From: Andreprevotia chitinilytica DSM 18519 | Lineage (GTDB): Bacteria; Pseudomonadota; Gammaproteobacteria; Burkholderiales; Chitinibacteraceae | Direction: 5' to 3' | Assembly (NCBI RefSeq): GCF_000711875.1 | Contig: NZ_JONM01000001.1 | Coordinates: 351,934-415,933 of the forward strand | DNA: 64,000 nt | Part shown: positions 46,625 to 55,922 of the stretch, one piece after another | Numbering within the stretch: the stretch's first letter is position 1 | Layout: each line of letters begins with the position of its first letter | Notes under the pieces: generated by a model | What the model saw: only the letters and a program-made list of their open reading frames with translations | The model's database searches: none | Told to the model about the DNA's origin: nothing | Position numbers and translations under genes: made by a program

Positions 46625-49312
46625 ATGACCGACAACCGCCCCAACCCCGACGACCTCCTCGAAGAAATCCAGCGTGAAGAAGCCGCTGCCCAGCGTGGCC
46701 GCTTGAAGATTTTCTTTGGTGCTTGCGCTGGCGTGGGCAAAACCTACGCCATGCTGGCCGCCGCACAGGCGCGGGTGCGTGAAGGTGGCGAGGTCGTCGT
46801 CGGTGTGGTCGAAACGCACGGCCGGGCCGAGACGCAGGCGCAGCTCAACGGGCTGGAGGTCATGCCGCCGGTCGCCATCGAATACAAGGGCAAGACATTG
46901 CCCGAGTTCGATCTCGATACCGCCTTGCTGCGCAAACCGGCGCTGATCCTGATCGACGAGTTTGCCCATTCCAATGTGCCCGGCAGCCGTCACCCCAAGC
47001 GCTGGCAGGATGTCGAAGAGCTGCTCGCGGCCGGCATCGACGTTTACACCACGCTCAACGTGCAGCATCTGGAAAGCCTGAACGACATCGTCGGCCAGAT
47101 CACTGGCATCGTCGTGCGTGAAACGGTGCCGGATAAAGCGTTCGATGCCGCACACGAAGTATCGCTGGTCGATCTACCGCCGGATGAACTGCTCTCGCGC
47201 CTGTCCGCCGGTAAGGTTTATCTTGGCCCGCAAGCCGAACGCGCGGCGAAGCATTTCTTCCGCAAGGGCAATCTGTTGGCACTGCGCGAGCTGGCGTTGC
47301 GCCGCACGGCGGACCGCGTCGATGCGCAGATGCGCGCCTACCGGGCCGATCAATCGATCCAACCAGTGTGGCAAGCACGCGAGCGGCTGTTGGTGGCGGT
47401 GGGCACCGGGCGGGGGGCAGACAAGCTGATCCGCAGCGCGGCGCGGCTGGCTGCCAGCCTGCATGCCGACTGGATCGCGGTCTATGTCGAAACGCCTGCG
47501 TTGCAACGCCAGTCGCAGGCGCACCGCGAACGGGTGCTGAAAACCTTGAAGCTTGCGCAGGAGTTCGGTGCGGAAACCAGCGTGCTCGCCGGGGCGGATT
47601 TGCCGGCGACGTTGCTGGCCTATGCTGTCAGCCGCAATGTCTCCAAGCTGGTGGTCGGCAAATCGTTGCGTGGCGGCTTGCATCGGGTGTGGCGCAAGCC
47701 GCTATCCGAGCAACTGGCGCAGACCGCTCGCGATGTCGATGTCTATGTCGTGGCGCATGATCTGGACGAAGCGCCAGACACCTCAAGCCGAAAATCCACC
47801 GGCCCGAACCGCTTGTTGTTCGATACCGAAGCACCGCGCCGCAAGCGCTGGGGTTATCTGGCCGCCCTGGGCGCTTGTGCCGCAGCCAGCTTGCTCGCCG
47901 CCAGCCTGGTGGAAGTGTTCGATCTTGCCAACGTGGTGATGATCTACCTGCTGGCGGTGGTGCTGGTCGCCGTGCGCTTCGGGCGCGGGCCGGGCGTGGC
48001 TGCTGCCGTGCTGGCCGTAGCGTCGTTCGACTTTTTCTTCGTGCCACCGCGTTTTTCGATGGCAGTGTCGGATACGCAATACCTGCTGACCTTCGTCGTG
48101 ATGCTGGTCGTGGCACTGGTGATTGGTCAGCTGGCGGCGCGGCTGCGTTTCGAGGCCAATGTCGCCACCTATCGCGAGCGCCGTACCAGAGCGCTGTATG
48201 AGCTGGGCAGCGAGCTGGCTGGTGCGTTAACAGCGTCTGACGTGGTCGAGATCGGCACCCGCAAGGTGGAAGGCTTGTTTCAGGCGCAGGTGCGCGTGTT
48301 CCTGCCGGATAGCGGCGATCAGTTGCAACCGGTCGGCGAGGGTGGGGTGTATGACTTCGGCGTCGCCCAATGGGTGTTCGATCACGAGCAACCTGCTGGC
48401 TTGGGCACCAATACGCTGCCTTCCAACGTCGCCCATTACCTCGCGCTGAAAGCGCCGATGCGTGTGCGTGGCGTATTGGCGCTGGTGCCGCGTGATCCGC
48501 AACTGGTGTTCCTGCCGGAGCAACAGCGGCTGCTGGAAACCTGCGCCAGCCAGATTGCACTCTCGCTGGAGCGCGTGCATTACGTCGAAGTCGCGCAGGA
48601 TGCCATTGTCGCGATGGAATCCGAGCGCTTGCGCAACGGCGTGCTCTCCGCTGTATCGCATGACCTGCGCACGCCGCTGACCACGCTCACCGGCCTCGCA
48701 AGCCTGCTGGAAAACACCGCCTTGCCCGCCGACACTCAGCGCGAACTGGCCGGCTCGATTCAGCGCGAAGTGCAGCGGATGAATAATCTGGTGGTCAATC
48801 TGCTCGACATGGCCAAGCTGCAGTCGGGCGTGAAGCTCAACAAGGAATGGCAGCTGCTGGAAGAGGTGATTGGTAGCGCCGCCCGCACGGTAGAGGGCGC
48901 GCTGGCCGGGCATACGATCAAGGTGGCGCTGCCGACCAATTTGCCGATGCTGGAATACGACGCCGTGCTGATCGAACGGGTGCTGGCCAATCTGCTGGAA
49001 AATGCCGCCAAATACACCCCTGCCGGCAGCAACATCACCCTCTCTGCGCAGCGCGAAGGCGAAGTGGTGCGCGTGCATGTCGCTGATGATGGGCCGGGGC
49101 TGCCAGCAGGGCGTATCGAAACGATGTTCGACAAGTTCACTCGTGGCGCGAGTGAATCGGCCACGCCAGGCGTCGGGCTGGGGCTGGCGATCTGCCGTAC
49201 CATCGTCGAAGCGCATGGCGGCAAGATCACGGCGGAGAACCGCGAGCCGCACGGTGCGGTGTTTTCGTTTACGCTGCCGATCGGCAACCCGCCGACCTTG
49301 CCTGAGTTGTGA
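46625..49312 (+). CDS. kdpD: Osmosensitive K+ channel sensor histidine kinase KdpD
   Basis: Sensor kinase of 895 residues that controls kdp through KdpE. The N-terminal KdpD domain has the Walker A GACAGVGKT at 32-40. A Usp-like domain covers about 245-370, four clustered membrane helices about 405-510, and a GAF-like region about 520-655. The kinase has its phosphohistidine in AVSHDLRTPLTTLTG near residue 678, with ATP-binding N and G boxes NLLENAAKYTPAG and DDGPGLP. It is separated from kdpC by unrelated DNA, so it probably has its own promoter. Confidence 0.97.
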   Translation: MTDNRPNPDDLLEEIQREEAAAQRGRLKIFFGACAGVGKTYAMLAAAQARVREGGEVVVGVVETHGRAETQAQLNGLEVMPPVAIEYKGKTLPEFDLDTALLRKPALILIDEFAHSNVPGSRHPKRWQDVEELLAAGIDVYTTLNVQHLESLNDIVGQITGIVVRETVPDKAFDAAHEVSLVDLPPDELLSRLSAGKVYLGPQAERAAKHFFRKGNLLALRELALRRTADRVDAQMRAYRADQSIQPVWQARERLLVAVGTGRGADKLIRSAARLAASLHADWIAVYVETPALQRQSQAHRERVLKTLKLAQEFGAETSVLAGADLPATLLAYAVSRNVSKLVVGKSLRGGLHRVWRKPLSEQLAQTARDVDVYVVAHDLDEAPDTSSRKSTGPNRLLFDTEAPRRKRWGYLAALGACAAASLLAASLVEVFDLANVVMIYLLAVVLVAVRFGRGPGVAAAVLAVASFDFFFVPPRFSMAVSDTQYLLTFVVMLVVALVIGQLAARLRFEANVATYRERRTRALYELGSELAGALTASDVVEIGTRKVEGLFQAQVRVFLPDSGDQLQPVGEGGVYDFGVAQWVFDHEQPAGLGTNTLPSNVAHYLALKAPMRVRGVLALVPRDPQLVFLPEQQRLLETCASQIALSLERVHYVEVAQDAIVAMESERLRNGVLSAVSHDLRTPLTTLTGLASLLENTALPADTQRELAGSIQREVQRMNNLVVNLLDMAKLQSGVKLNKEWQLLEEVIGSAARTVEGALAGHTIKVALPTNLPMLEYDAVLIERVLANLLENAAKYTPAGSNITLSAQREGEVVRVHVADDGPGLPAGRIETMFDKFTRGASESATPGVGLGLAICRTIVEAHGGKITAENREPHGAVFSFTLPIGNPPTLPEL

Positions 49313-49323
49313 GGAATCAGAAC

Positions 49324-49420
49324 CGTAGGGCGGGTTAGCAGCTAGCTGCGTAACCCGCCGTATGCCTGCTACCACGGCGTGGTCCGGCGGGTTACACCCG
49401 ATGGGCTAACCCGCCCTACG
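49324..49420. repeat. Dispersed palindromic repeat, family D, copy 1
   Basis: Terminal inverted repeats CGTAGGGCGGGTTAGC at the left and GCTAACCCGCCCTACG at the right enclose inner GTAACCCGCC and GGCGGGTTAC arms. It fills the kdpD-kdpE gap. A longer copy is at 62617-62743. Confidence 0.92.
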
Positions 49421-49443
49421 TGCTTTTCAAACAGTCGAGAATA

Positions 49444-50136
49444 ATGGACCAAGCCCCGATCAACATCGTTGTCATCGAAGACGACAAGCCCATCCGCCGT
49501 TTCCTCTCCACCACGCTGGAGGCGGAAGGCATGCACGTGCACGAGGCGGAAACCGGCAAGCAAGGGCAGGTGGACGTGGCGACGCGCAAGCCGGATCTGG
49601 TGATCCTCGATCTGGGTCTGCCGGATATGGATGGTGTCGAAGTCATTCGCCGGCTGCGCGAGTGGTGTGCATTGCCGATCCTGGTGCTGTCGGCGCGAGC
49701 GCAGGAAGACCAGAAAGTGGCGGCGCTCGATGCCGGGGCAGACGACTACCTCGTCAAGCCGTTTGGCGTGGCCGAGTTGCTGGCACGCATTCGTGTGCTG
49801 TTGCGCCGCCATGCCGGCAGTAACGCGGCGGTGGAAAGCGAATTCACCTTCGGCGAAATCCGCGTCGATCTTGCCAACCGCTTCGTGTATCGCGCCGATG
49901 AGCAAGTGCATCTGACGCCGATCGAATACCGCCTGCTGACCACGCTGATCCGCCATGCCGGCAAAGTACTTACCCATCGTGAGTTGCTGCGCGAAGTGTG
50001 GGGGCCATCGCATTCCGAATCGAGCCAATACCTGCGCGTGTACATGGGACATCTGCGGCAAAAGCTCGAGGTCGATCCGGCCTTGCCCAAGTTCATCGTC
50101 ACCGAGACCGGCGTGGGTTATCGGTTGCTGGCTTAG
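49444..50136 (+). CDS. kdpE: KDP operon response regulator KdpE
   Basis: OmpR-family response regulator of 230 residues. The receiver has the acidic pair IEDD and the phosphoacceptor Asp56 in VILDLGLPDMDG, and Lys in DDYLVKPFG. The C-terminal winged helix includes LTPIEYRLLTTLIRHAGKVL and ends FIVTETGVGYRLL. The ATG at 49444 is preferred to an upstream in-frame start lying next to the repeat. Its likely targets are the CCGTCTTT boxes before kdpF. Confidence 0.96.
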   Translation: MDQAPINIVVIEDDKPIRRFLSTTLEAEGMHVHEAETGKQGQVDVATRKPDLVILDLGLPDMDGVEVIRRLREWCALPILVLSARAQEDQKVAALDAGADDYLVKPFGVAELLARIRVLLRRHAGSNAAVESEFTFGEIRVDLANRFVYRADEQVHLTPIEYRLLTTLIRHAGKVLTHRELLREVWGPSHSESSQYLRVYMGHLRQKLEVDPALPKFIVTETGVGYRLLA

Positions 50137-50359
50137 AAAGCCTCAGCTGGCGCAAATTTAGCCCTTTCCTGTTTTAAGCACCGCTTTTGCGCGCGCGATC
50201 CTGATTGCCGATCCGTCGTGGTGCGTGCCAAGCATCTCCCGTTCCTCACCTCTTGCAGTCACGGACTGTGTCAATGCCTGTCAAGCCGCATCCCGCCTCA
50301 TTCCACTGCCATAACGACATCTGCTGGCACGGTCCCTGCTGATAGGGCTGCACCGGACT

Positions 50360-50376
50360 GACTGGTCAGACCAGTC
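50360..50376. promoter_or_regulatory. Candidate FCD-GntR operator
   Basis: GACTGGTCAGACCAGTC is a perfect 17-bp palindrome centred on one base. Its TGGTC-N-GACCA core matches the TGGT...ACCA form typical of FadR/FCD-type GntR operators. It ends 26 bp before the regulator's ATG. The surrounding 266-bp spacer after kdpE shows nothing else. Confidence 0.65.
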
Positions 50377-50402
50377 GGACGAGTGACACAGGCCCTATTT
50401 GA

Positions 50403-51080
50403 ATGACGCGACTTTCCAATCTTGCCGCCCAGACGCTGCAACGCCAGATCCACGACGGCCACTTTGCGCCGGGTGGATTGCTGCCTTCGCAACGCGAACT
50501 GGCTGCCACGCTGAACATCAGCCGCGCCTCGTTGCGCGAGGCGATTTCCACGCTGGAGGCGCTGGGCCTCGTGCGTGCCCAGCCGGGCAAGGGCGTGTTC
50601 ATCACGGCGGGGCGGCAACGTGCTACGGCTGACCTGCCGGCCGGCCCGGCGGATGTGCGGCCAGAAGCGGTGTTCCAGTTCCGCGCCGTGGTCGAGCCGG
50701 CTGCCGCTGCGCTTGCTGCCATCACCGCATCCGCAGCACAACGCACTGCGCTGGCCGCCATCCAGACCCGTATGGAAGACGCTCTGCGCCGGCTCGATCT
50801 GGTCGAGGCTTCCGATGCAGATCTCTCGTTCCATCTTGAAATCGCCGCGCTGTCCGGCAACGAGATGCTCAGCCAAGTCATTCACCAACTGGAGGCTCCC
50901 ATCGCCTACAGCCTGCGCCTGCCGTTTGCCGATCCCGGTGGCATCTGGGCACCGGCCGACGAACACCGTGCAGTGCTGAACGCCATTCTCGCCAGCGACG
51001 GCGAGGCCGCCCGTGCCGCGATGCTGCATCACCTGGTTCGCGCCGCGGCGCGGATCGGCACCTATTTCGACATGCCCTGA
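50403..51080 (+). CDS. FadR-type GntR regulator (FCD domain)
   Basis: A 225-residue regulator with an N-terminal winged helix (LLPSQRELAATLNISRASLR, about 25-44, then GLVRAQPGKGVFI). An all-helical FCD ligand domain runs from about 80 to 220, with FRAVVEPAAAAL, DLSFHLEIAALSGN and EHRAVLNAI supplying the metal-site Asp/His residues. It sits 29 bp upstream of an amino-acid ABC transporter on the same strand and probably regulates that operon and itself. The ligand is unknown. Confidence 0.9.
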   Translation: MTRLSNLAAQTLQRQIHDGHFAPGGLLPSQRELAATLNISRASLREAISTLEALGLVRAQPGKGVFITAGRQRATADLPAGPADVRPEAVFQFRAVVEPAAAALAAITASAAQRTALAAIQTRMEDALRRLDLVEASDADLSFHLEIAALSGNEMLSQVIHQLEAPIAYSLRLPFADPGGIWAPADEHRAVLNAILASDGEAARAAMLHHLVRAAARIGTYFDMP

Positions 51081-51109
51081 ACCCTTCGCCTTTTCCCAGG
51101 AGATAGACC

Positions 51110-51895
51110 ATGAACCGCCGCAACATCCTCCGCCTCTTTGCCGCCGCAGCCCTCGCATGTGGCCTGTTGACCACCGCTCACGCTGGCAGTCTGGAAACGA
51201 TCCAGAAAAGCGGCACGCTGCGCGTCGCCGTGCCGCAGGACTTCCCGCCGTTCGGCAGCGTCGGGCCGGACATGAAGCCACGTGGTTACGACGTCGACAT
51301 GGCTGGGCTGATCGCCAAAGGTCTGGGCGTGAAGCTGGAACTGATTGCCGTCACCAGTACCAACCGCGTGCCGTATCTGACTGCCGGCAAGGCTGATCTG
51401 GTGATTTCCAGCCTGGGCAAGAACCCGGATCGCGAGAAGGTCATCGATTTCTCCAACGCCTACGCACCATTCTTCACCGGCGTATTCGGCCCGGATGAGC
51501 TGAAAGTGACCGCTGCGGCCGATCTGGCCGGCAAGACCATCGGCGTGACGCGTGGCGCGGTGGAAGACCTGGATCTGAGCAAGATCGCCCCGGCCAGCGC
51601 CACCATCAAACGCTTTGAAGACAACAACGCCACCATCGCGGCTTATCTCTCCGGCCAGGTGCAACTCGTCGCCACCGGCAACGTGGTCGCCGCCGCCATC
51701 AACGAGCGCAGCAACAAGCGCCCGCTCGATACCAAGTTCCTGATCAAGAATTCGCCTTGCTATGTGGGCGTGAACAAGGGGGATGAGCCGTTGCTGGCCA
51801 AAGTGAACGAGGTCATCGCCAAGGCCAAACAGAGTGGGGCGCTGAACGAGATTGCGCAGCGGTGGTTGCATGCACCGTTGCCGGCCGGGTTGTGA
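51110..51895 (+). CDS. Amino-acid ABC transporter substrate-binding protein
   Basis: Periplasmic family-3 binding protein of 261 residues. A signal peptide (RRNILRLFAAAALACGLL, cleaved near AHA-G) precedes SGTLRVAVPQDFPPFGSVG, the GYDVDMAGLIAKGLGV motif and ADLVISSLGKNPDREKVIDFS. It delivers a polar amino acid or related compound to the two permeases downstream. AGGAGATAGACC precedes the ATG. A hairpin repeat separates it from the permeases, which may set different expression levels. Confidence 0.93.
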   Translation: MNRRNILRLFAAAALACGLLTTAHAGSLETIQKSGTLRVAVPQDFPPFGSVGPDMKPRGYDVDMAGLIAKGLGVKLELIAVTSTNRVPYLTAGKADLVISSLGKNPDREKVIDFSNAYAPFFTGVFGPDELKVTAAADLAGKTIGVTRGAVEDLDLSKIAPASATIKRFEDNNATIAAYLSGQVQLVATGNVVAAAINERSNKRPLDTKFLIKNSPCYVGVNKGDEPLLAKVNEVIAKAKQSGALNEIAQRWLHAPLPAGL

Positions 51896-51916
51896 GGAGG
51901 TAGTAGCGCTTTAAGG

Positions 51917-52030
51917 TTCCCTCTCCCACTTGTGGGAGAGGGCTAGGGAGAGGGTGGGGATATGAACCACCAAAGCGAATAAGCCTCGGCCCTCACCCCC
52001 AGCCCCTCTCCCACAAGTGGGCGAGGGGAG
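51917..52030. repeat. Dispersed palindromic repeat, family C, copy 1
   Basis: The left hairpin is CCCTCTCCCACTTGTGGGAG with GGCTAGGGAGAGGGT. The right part is CCCTCACCCCCAGCCCCTCTC, then CCACAAGTGGGCGAGGGGAG. This copy has plain short loops. Three further copies (54140, 59726, 61433) carry an extra nested palindrome. Confidence 0.9.
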
Positions 52031-52051
52031 CAAATTCCCCGGAGACCCCAA

Positions 52052-52723
52052 ATGGCCTACCAGTTCGACTTCGCAGCCGTCTGGGCTTACCACGAGATGC
52101 TGGCGCAAGGCGCCATGCGCACGCTGGCGCTGACTGCTGTCGGTGCTGGCATCGGCGTGGCGGTCGGCACACTCGGTGCCGTGGTGCGGGCATGGCGGCT
52201 GGCCCCATTCGACCGCGTGTTCGGCGTCTACGTCGAGCTGATCCGCAACACGCCCTTTATCGTCCAGTTGTTCTTTATCTTTTTCGGGCTGCCATCGCTC
52301 GGCGTGCACATGTCCGAATGGCAAGCGGCAGTGTTGGCGATGGCGGTCAATCTGGGCGCGTATTCCACCGAGATCATCCGCGCCGGTATCGTTGCCACGC
52401 CGCGCGGGCAGATCGAGGCAGCGGCGTCGCTGGCCTTGTCGCGCTTCGAGATTTTCCGGCACGTGGTGTTGCGTCCGGCGCTGCAGCGGGTCTGGCCGGC
52501 GCTGGTCAGCCAGATCGTGATCGTGATGCTCGGCTCGTCGGTCTGCTCGCAAATTTCGGCGGAAGAGCTGACCTTTGCCGCCAACTTCATCCAGTCGCGC
52601 AATTTCCGCGCTTTTGAAACCTATGTCGTGGTGGCGGTGCTGTACCTGCTGCTGGCACTGCTGGTGCGCCAGTTGCTGCTCTGGATCGGTCGCCGCTTCG
52701 TGGTCGGGAGGCCGGCAACATGA
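52052..52723 (+). CDS. Amino-acid ABC transporter permease 1
   Basis: His/Glu/Gln/Arg/opine-family permease of 223 residues with about five helices. The EAA loop reads EAAASLALSRFEIFRHVVLRPALQRVWPAL. The periplasmic-side segment ELIRNTPFIVQLFFIFFGLP is characteristic. It overlaps permease 2 by 4 nt and would form a heterodimer with it. Confidence 0.93.
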   Translation: MAYQFDFAAVWAYHEMLAQGAMRTLALTAVGAGIGVAVGTLGAVVRAWRLAPFDRVFGVYVELIRNTPFIVQLFFIFFGLPSLGVHMSEWQAAVLAMAVNLGAYSTEIIRAGIVATPRGQIEAAASLALSRFEIFRHVVLRPALQRVWPALVSQIVIVMLGSSVCSQISAEELTFAANFIQSRNFRAFETYVVVAVLYLLLALLVRQLLLWIGRRFVVGRPAT

Positions 52724-53373
52724 TGGAATTCTCGATCTGGGATTTGATCCGCAATCTAGGCGTTGGCGCGGCGTGGACATTGGGCTTGTCGCTGACCGCC
52801 TTCGTGCTGGGCGGCGTGGTAGGTTTGCTGGTGCTGGCAGCGCGAGTCGGGCCGTGGCCACGGCTGAATCGGTTGGCGAAGGCGTATATCGTGGTGTTTC
52901 AAGGCACGCCGCTGCTGATGCAGTTGTTCCTGGTGTTCTTCGGCATCGCGCTGGCTGGCGTCGATGTACCGGCCTGGCTGGCGGCGGCCATCGGGCTGAC
53001 CTTGTTTACCAGCGCCTATCTGGCGGAAATCTGGCGCGGTTGTGTCGAGGCGATTCCGAAAGGCCAATGGGAAGCTGCTGCCAGTCTGGCGTTGAGCTGG
53101 GGCGAGCAGTTGCGTGAGGTGATCTTGCCGCAGGCGCTGCGCATCGCCGTCGCGCCGACGATGGGGTTCTCGGTGCAGGTGGTGAAGGGCACCGCGGTGA
53201 CGTCCATCATCGGCTTCGCCGAGCTGACCAAGACCGGCTCCATTCTCGCCAACGCTACCTTCCAGCCCTTCCTGGTCTACGGGCTGGTGGCGCTGGGTTA
53301 CTTCCTGCTTTGTTTCCCCTTATCGCGTTTCGCGGCGCGGCTAGAAAGGACGTTCCATGCTCGTTCGCATTGA
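52720..53373 (+). CDS. Amino-acid ABC transporter permease 2
   Basis: Partner permease of 217 residues with the same topology. It has VFQGTPLLMQLFLVFFGIAL and the EAA loop EAAASLALSWGEQLREVILPQALR, which contacts the ATPase. Two adjacent ATGs at the start overlap the permease 1 stop. The 3' end overlaps the ATPase gene by 17 nt, so all three are translated as a unit. Confidence 0.93.
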   Translation: MMEFSIWDLIRNLGVGAAWTLGLSLTAFVLGGVVGLLVLAARVGPWPRLNRLAKAYIVVFQGTPLLMQLFLVFFGIALAGVDVPAWLAAAIGLTLFTSAYLAEIWRGCVEAIPKGQWEAAASLALSWGEQLREVILPQALRIAVAPTMGFSVQVVKGTAVTSIIGFAELTKTGSILANATFQPFLVYGLVALGYFLLCFPLSRFAARLERTFHARSH

Positions 53374-54082
53374 TGGATTACATAAACACTTCGGTGCCAA
53401 CCACGTGCTCAAGGGCATCGACCTGCGCGTGAAAGAGGGCGAGGTGGTGGCGTTGATTGGCCGCAGCGGCTCGGGCAAGAGCACGCTGCTGCGCTCGATC
53501 AATGGTCTGGAAACATTCGATGACGGGCTGGTGGAGGTCGATGGTGAACGCCTGCATGCCGACCAGACCGATTTGCGGGCGTTGCGGCTCAAGGTCGGCA
53601 TGGTGTTCCAGCAGTTCAACCTGTTCCCGCATCTGAGCGTTGGTCGCAATGTGATGCTGGCGCCACGCACCGTGCGGCAGACCAGTGTGGCCGAATGCGA
53701 AAGCCTCGCCCGCGCCATGCTCGCCAAAGTGGGGCTGGCGGATAAATTCGATGCGTACCCGGATCAATTGTCTGGCGGGCAGCAACAGCGCGTGGCGATT
53801 GCTCGGGCGTTGGCGATGCAGCCGAAGGTGCTGTTGTGCGATGAAATCACCTCGGCACTCGATCCGGAATTGGTCAACGAGGTGCTCGCCACCGTGCGCC
53901 AGCTCGCCAGTGAGGGCATGACGCTGATCATGGTCACGCACGAGATGCGCTTTGCGCGGGAAGTGAGTGATCAGCTGGTGTTCATGCACCAGGGGCGCGT
54001 GCATGAAAGCGGTGATCCGAAAGACTTGTTTGCGGCGCCGCAGACGGCGGAATTGGCGGCGTTTCTTGGGGCGGTGGGGTGA
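53357..54082 (+). CDS. Amino-acid ABC transporter ATPase
   Basis: GlnQ/HisP-type ATPase of 241 residues. Walker A is GRSGSGKS (about 35-42), followed by [14 protein letters not shown], signature [15 protein letters not shown] and Walker [15 protein letters not shown], then the H-loop [14 protein letters not shown]. It drives import by the two upstream permeases. Its start lies within the end of permease 2. A repeat-filled gap follows. Confidence 0.94.
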   Translation: MLVRIDGLHKHFGANHVLKGIDLRVKEGEVVALIGRSGSGKSTLLRSINGLETFDDGLVEVDGERLHADQTDLRALRLKVGMVFQQFNLFPHLSVGRNVMLAPRTVRQTSVAECESLARAMLAKVGLADKFDAYPDQLSGGQQQRVAIARALAMQPKVLLCDEITSALDPELVNEVLATVRQLASEGMTLIMVTHEMRFAREVSDQLVFMHQGRVHESGDPKDLFAAPQTAELAAFLGAVG

Positions 54083-54087
54083 GTCCT

Positions 54088-54263
54088 GTAGGTTGGCGTT
54101 GAGCGTAGCGAAGCCCAACATCATCCCTACCGTTACGTGGGGCAAGGCTTTTGGCCTTGTTCAGGGAAAGTGGGAGAGGGTTAGAGAGAGGGTGCTTGCA
54201 AGGAGAGCTGCACCTTGCACGACCCTCACCCCCGGCCCCTCTCCCATAAATGGGCGAGGGGAG
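54088..54263. repeat. Repeat cluster: GTAGGTTGG element plus family C copy 2
   Basis: First comes an element GTAGGTTGGCGTTGAGCGTA, then GCGAAGCCCAACA (54088-54120). Next is family C (54140-54263), whose left arm contains a nested palindrome GCAAGGCTTTTGGCCTTG. The right half is CCCTCACCCCCGGCCCCTCT, then CCCATAAATGGGCGAGGGGA. The cluster fills the convergent gap between the ATPase gene and araA. Confidence 0.85.
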
Positions 54264-54275
54264 AAAAACGCGCGC

Positions 54276-55775
54276 CTATTTCTTCAAACTAAAAAACACC
54301 TCATTCCAATTGATCTCGTTCTTGAATGCGGGAATCTCCGTCCGTTCATCAATCGCCAGAAACTCAATCCCCATCAGCTCGGCAAACGTGCGCCATTGAT
54401 TCGCCGAGACCGCTTGGCTGAATACCGCATGATGCGCGCCACCGGCCAGAATCCATGCTTGGGCGGAGCGGTTGAGATCCGGCAGCGGTTTCCAGACCGC
54501 ATGGGCGGTTGGCAATTCCGGCAGTGCATGCGGTGGGTCGATCACGTCCAGCTCGTTCACCAGCAGGCGGAAGCGATTGCCCAGGTCGATCAGCGTGGCG
54601 TTGCGGGCCGGGCCGGCGCTGGCGGCGAAGATCAGTCGGGCCGGGTCGGCTTTCTTGCCGATGGAGAGCGGTTGCACATCCAGTACCGCCTTGGCCTGCG
54701 AGATCGACGGGCAGACTTCCAGCATGTGTGCGCCGAGCACCAGATCGTTGCCGGGCTGGAAGTGGTAGGTGTAGTCCTCCATGAACGACGCGCCGCCCGG
54801 TTGGCCGTGCCCCATCACCTTGGCCGAGCGCAATAGCGCGGCGGTTTTCCAGTCGCCTTCCGCGCCGAAACCGTAGCCTTGCTGCATCAGCCGTTGCACT
54901 GCCAGACCGGGCAGTTGCTTGAGGCCGTACAGGTTTTCGAAGGTGGTGGTGAAGGCGTTAAAGCCGCCTTGCTCCAGAAAGCCCTTGATGCCGAGTTCAA
55001 TCGCAGCGGCATCGCGCAGATGCTGGCGTTTTTCGCCATTCGCCTGCACGGCGGCGGTGAGTTGGTAAGTGGCTTCGTATTCATCGATCAGCGTGTTGAT
55101 GTCCGCTTCGCTGACGGCATCGACCCGCTCCGCCAGTTGACCGAGCGCATAGCCATTCACTTGATAACCGAAGCGGATTTGCGCTTCGACTTTGTCGCCT
55201 TCGGTCACGGCGACATCGCGCATATTGTCGCCAAAGCGGGCGATTTTCAGGTGGCGGCTATCCCAGACTGCCGCAGTCACGCGCATCCACTCGCCGATCT
55301 CGCGGTGGCAATCTGCATTCTGCCAATGGCCGACCACGACCGTACGCGGTAGCCGCAAGCGAGCGCCGACAAAGCCGAATTCCCGATCGCCGTGGGCGGT
55401 CTGGTTCAGGTTCATGAACGCCATATCCATATTCGCCCACGGGATTTCGGCGTTGAACTGGGTATGGAATTGCAGGAAGGGTTTTTCCAGCCGGGTCAGC
55501 CCGCCGATCCACATCTTGGCGGGCGAGAAGGTGTGCATCCAGGTGATCAGGCCGGCGCAGTGGTCCGCATGATTGGCCTCGCGGCACAGGGCGAGGATTT
55601 CGTCGGAGGTCTTGACCACCGGTTTGAGCACGATGCGGATCGGCAACCCGGCCGTTTCGTTCAGGCCGGCAACGATCTGGCGGGCGTGCTCTTCCACTTG
55701 TTGCAGGGTTTTCGGGCCGTAGAGATGCTGGCTGCCGACGACGAACCACATTTCGAGGGTGTTGAAGATGTTCAT
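54276..55775 (-). CDS. araA: L-arabinose isomerase
   Basis: Mn-dependent cytoplasmic isomerase converting L-arabinose to L-ribulose. Its 499 residues compare with 500 in E. coli. It opens [20 protein letters not shown]. The catalytic and metal residues lie in [14 protein letters not shown], the [17 protein letters not shown] segment and [11 protein letters not shown]. It is third in the araB-araD-araA operon, separated from araD by a family B repeat. TTTCCTTGG-type pairing lies just before the ATG (AAGGAAACCCC on the coding strand). Confidence 0.97.
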   Translation of the reverse strand: MNIFNTLEMWFVVGSQHLYGPKTLQQVEEHARQIVAGLNETAGLPIRIVLKPVVKTSDEILALCREANHADHCAGLITWMHTFSPAKMWIGGLTRLEKPFLQFHTQFNAEIPWANMDMAFMNLNQTAHGDREFGFVGARLRLPRTVVVGHWQNADCHREIGEWMRVTAAVWDSRHLKIARFGDNMRDVAVTEGDKVEAQIRFGYQVNGYALGQLAERVDAVSEADINTLIDEYEATYQLTAAVQANGEKRQHLRDAAAIELGIKGFLEQGGFNAFTTTFENLYGLKQLPGLAVQRLMQQGYGFGAEGDWKTAALLRSAKVMGHGQPGGASFMEDYTYHFQPGNDLVLGAHMLEVCPSISQAKAVLDVQPLSIGKKADPARLIFAASAGPARNATLIDLGNRFRLLVNELDVIDPPHALPELPTAHAVWKPLPDLNRSAQAWILAGGAHHAVFSQAVSANQWRTFAELMGIEFLAIDERTEIPAFKNEINWNEVFFSLKK

Positions 55776-55807
55776 TGGGGTTTCCTTGGCAGATGAATTT
55801 TGGTGTT

Positions 55808-55922
55808 CCCCCCTTCTACGAAGGGGGTAGGGGGGATTTCGACATCGCCTGAATATATCGGCGGCATCTCAAGTCTCGGTGACGCAGAAATCCCCCCTAG
55901 CCCCCCTTCAAGGAAGGGGGGA
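55808..55922. repeat. Dispersed palindromic repeat, family B, copy 3, fused to araD 3' end
   Basis: Arms as in the other B copies: CCCCCCTTCTACGAAGGGGG at one end, CCCCCCTTCAAGGAAGGGGGG at the other, with ATCCCCCCTAG inside. The right end overlaps the last codons and the TAG stop of araD, which is read on the minus strand. Confidence 0.92.
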
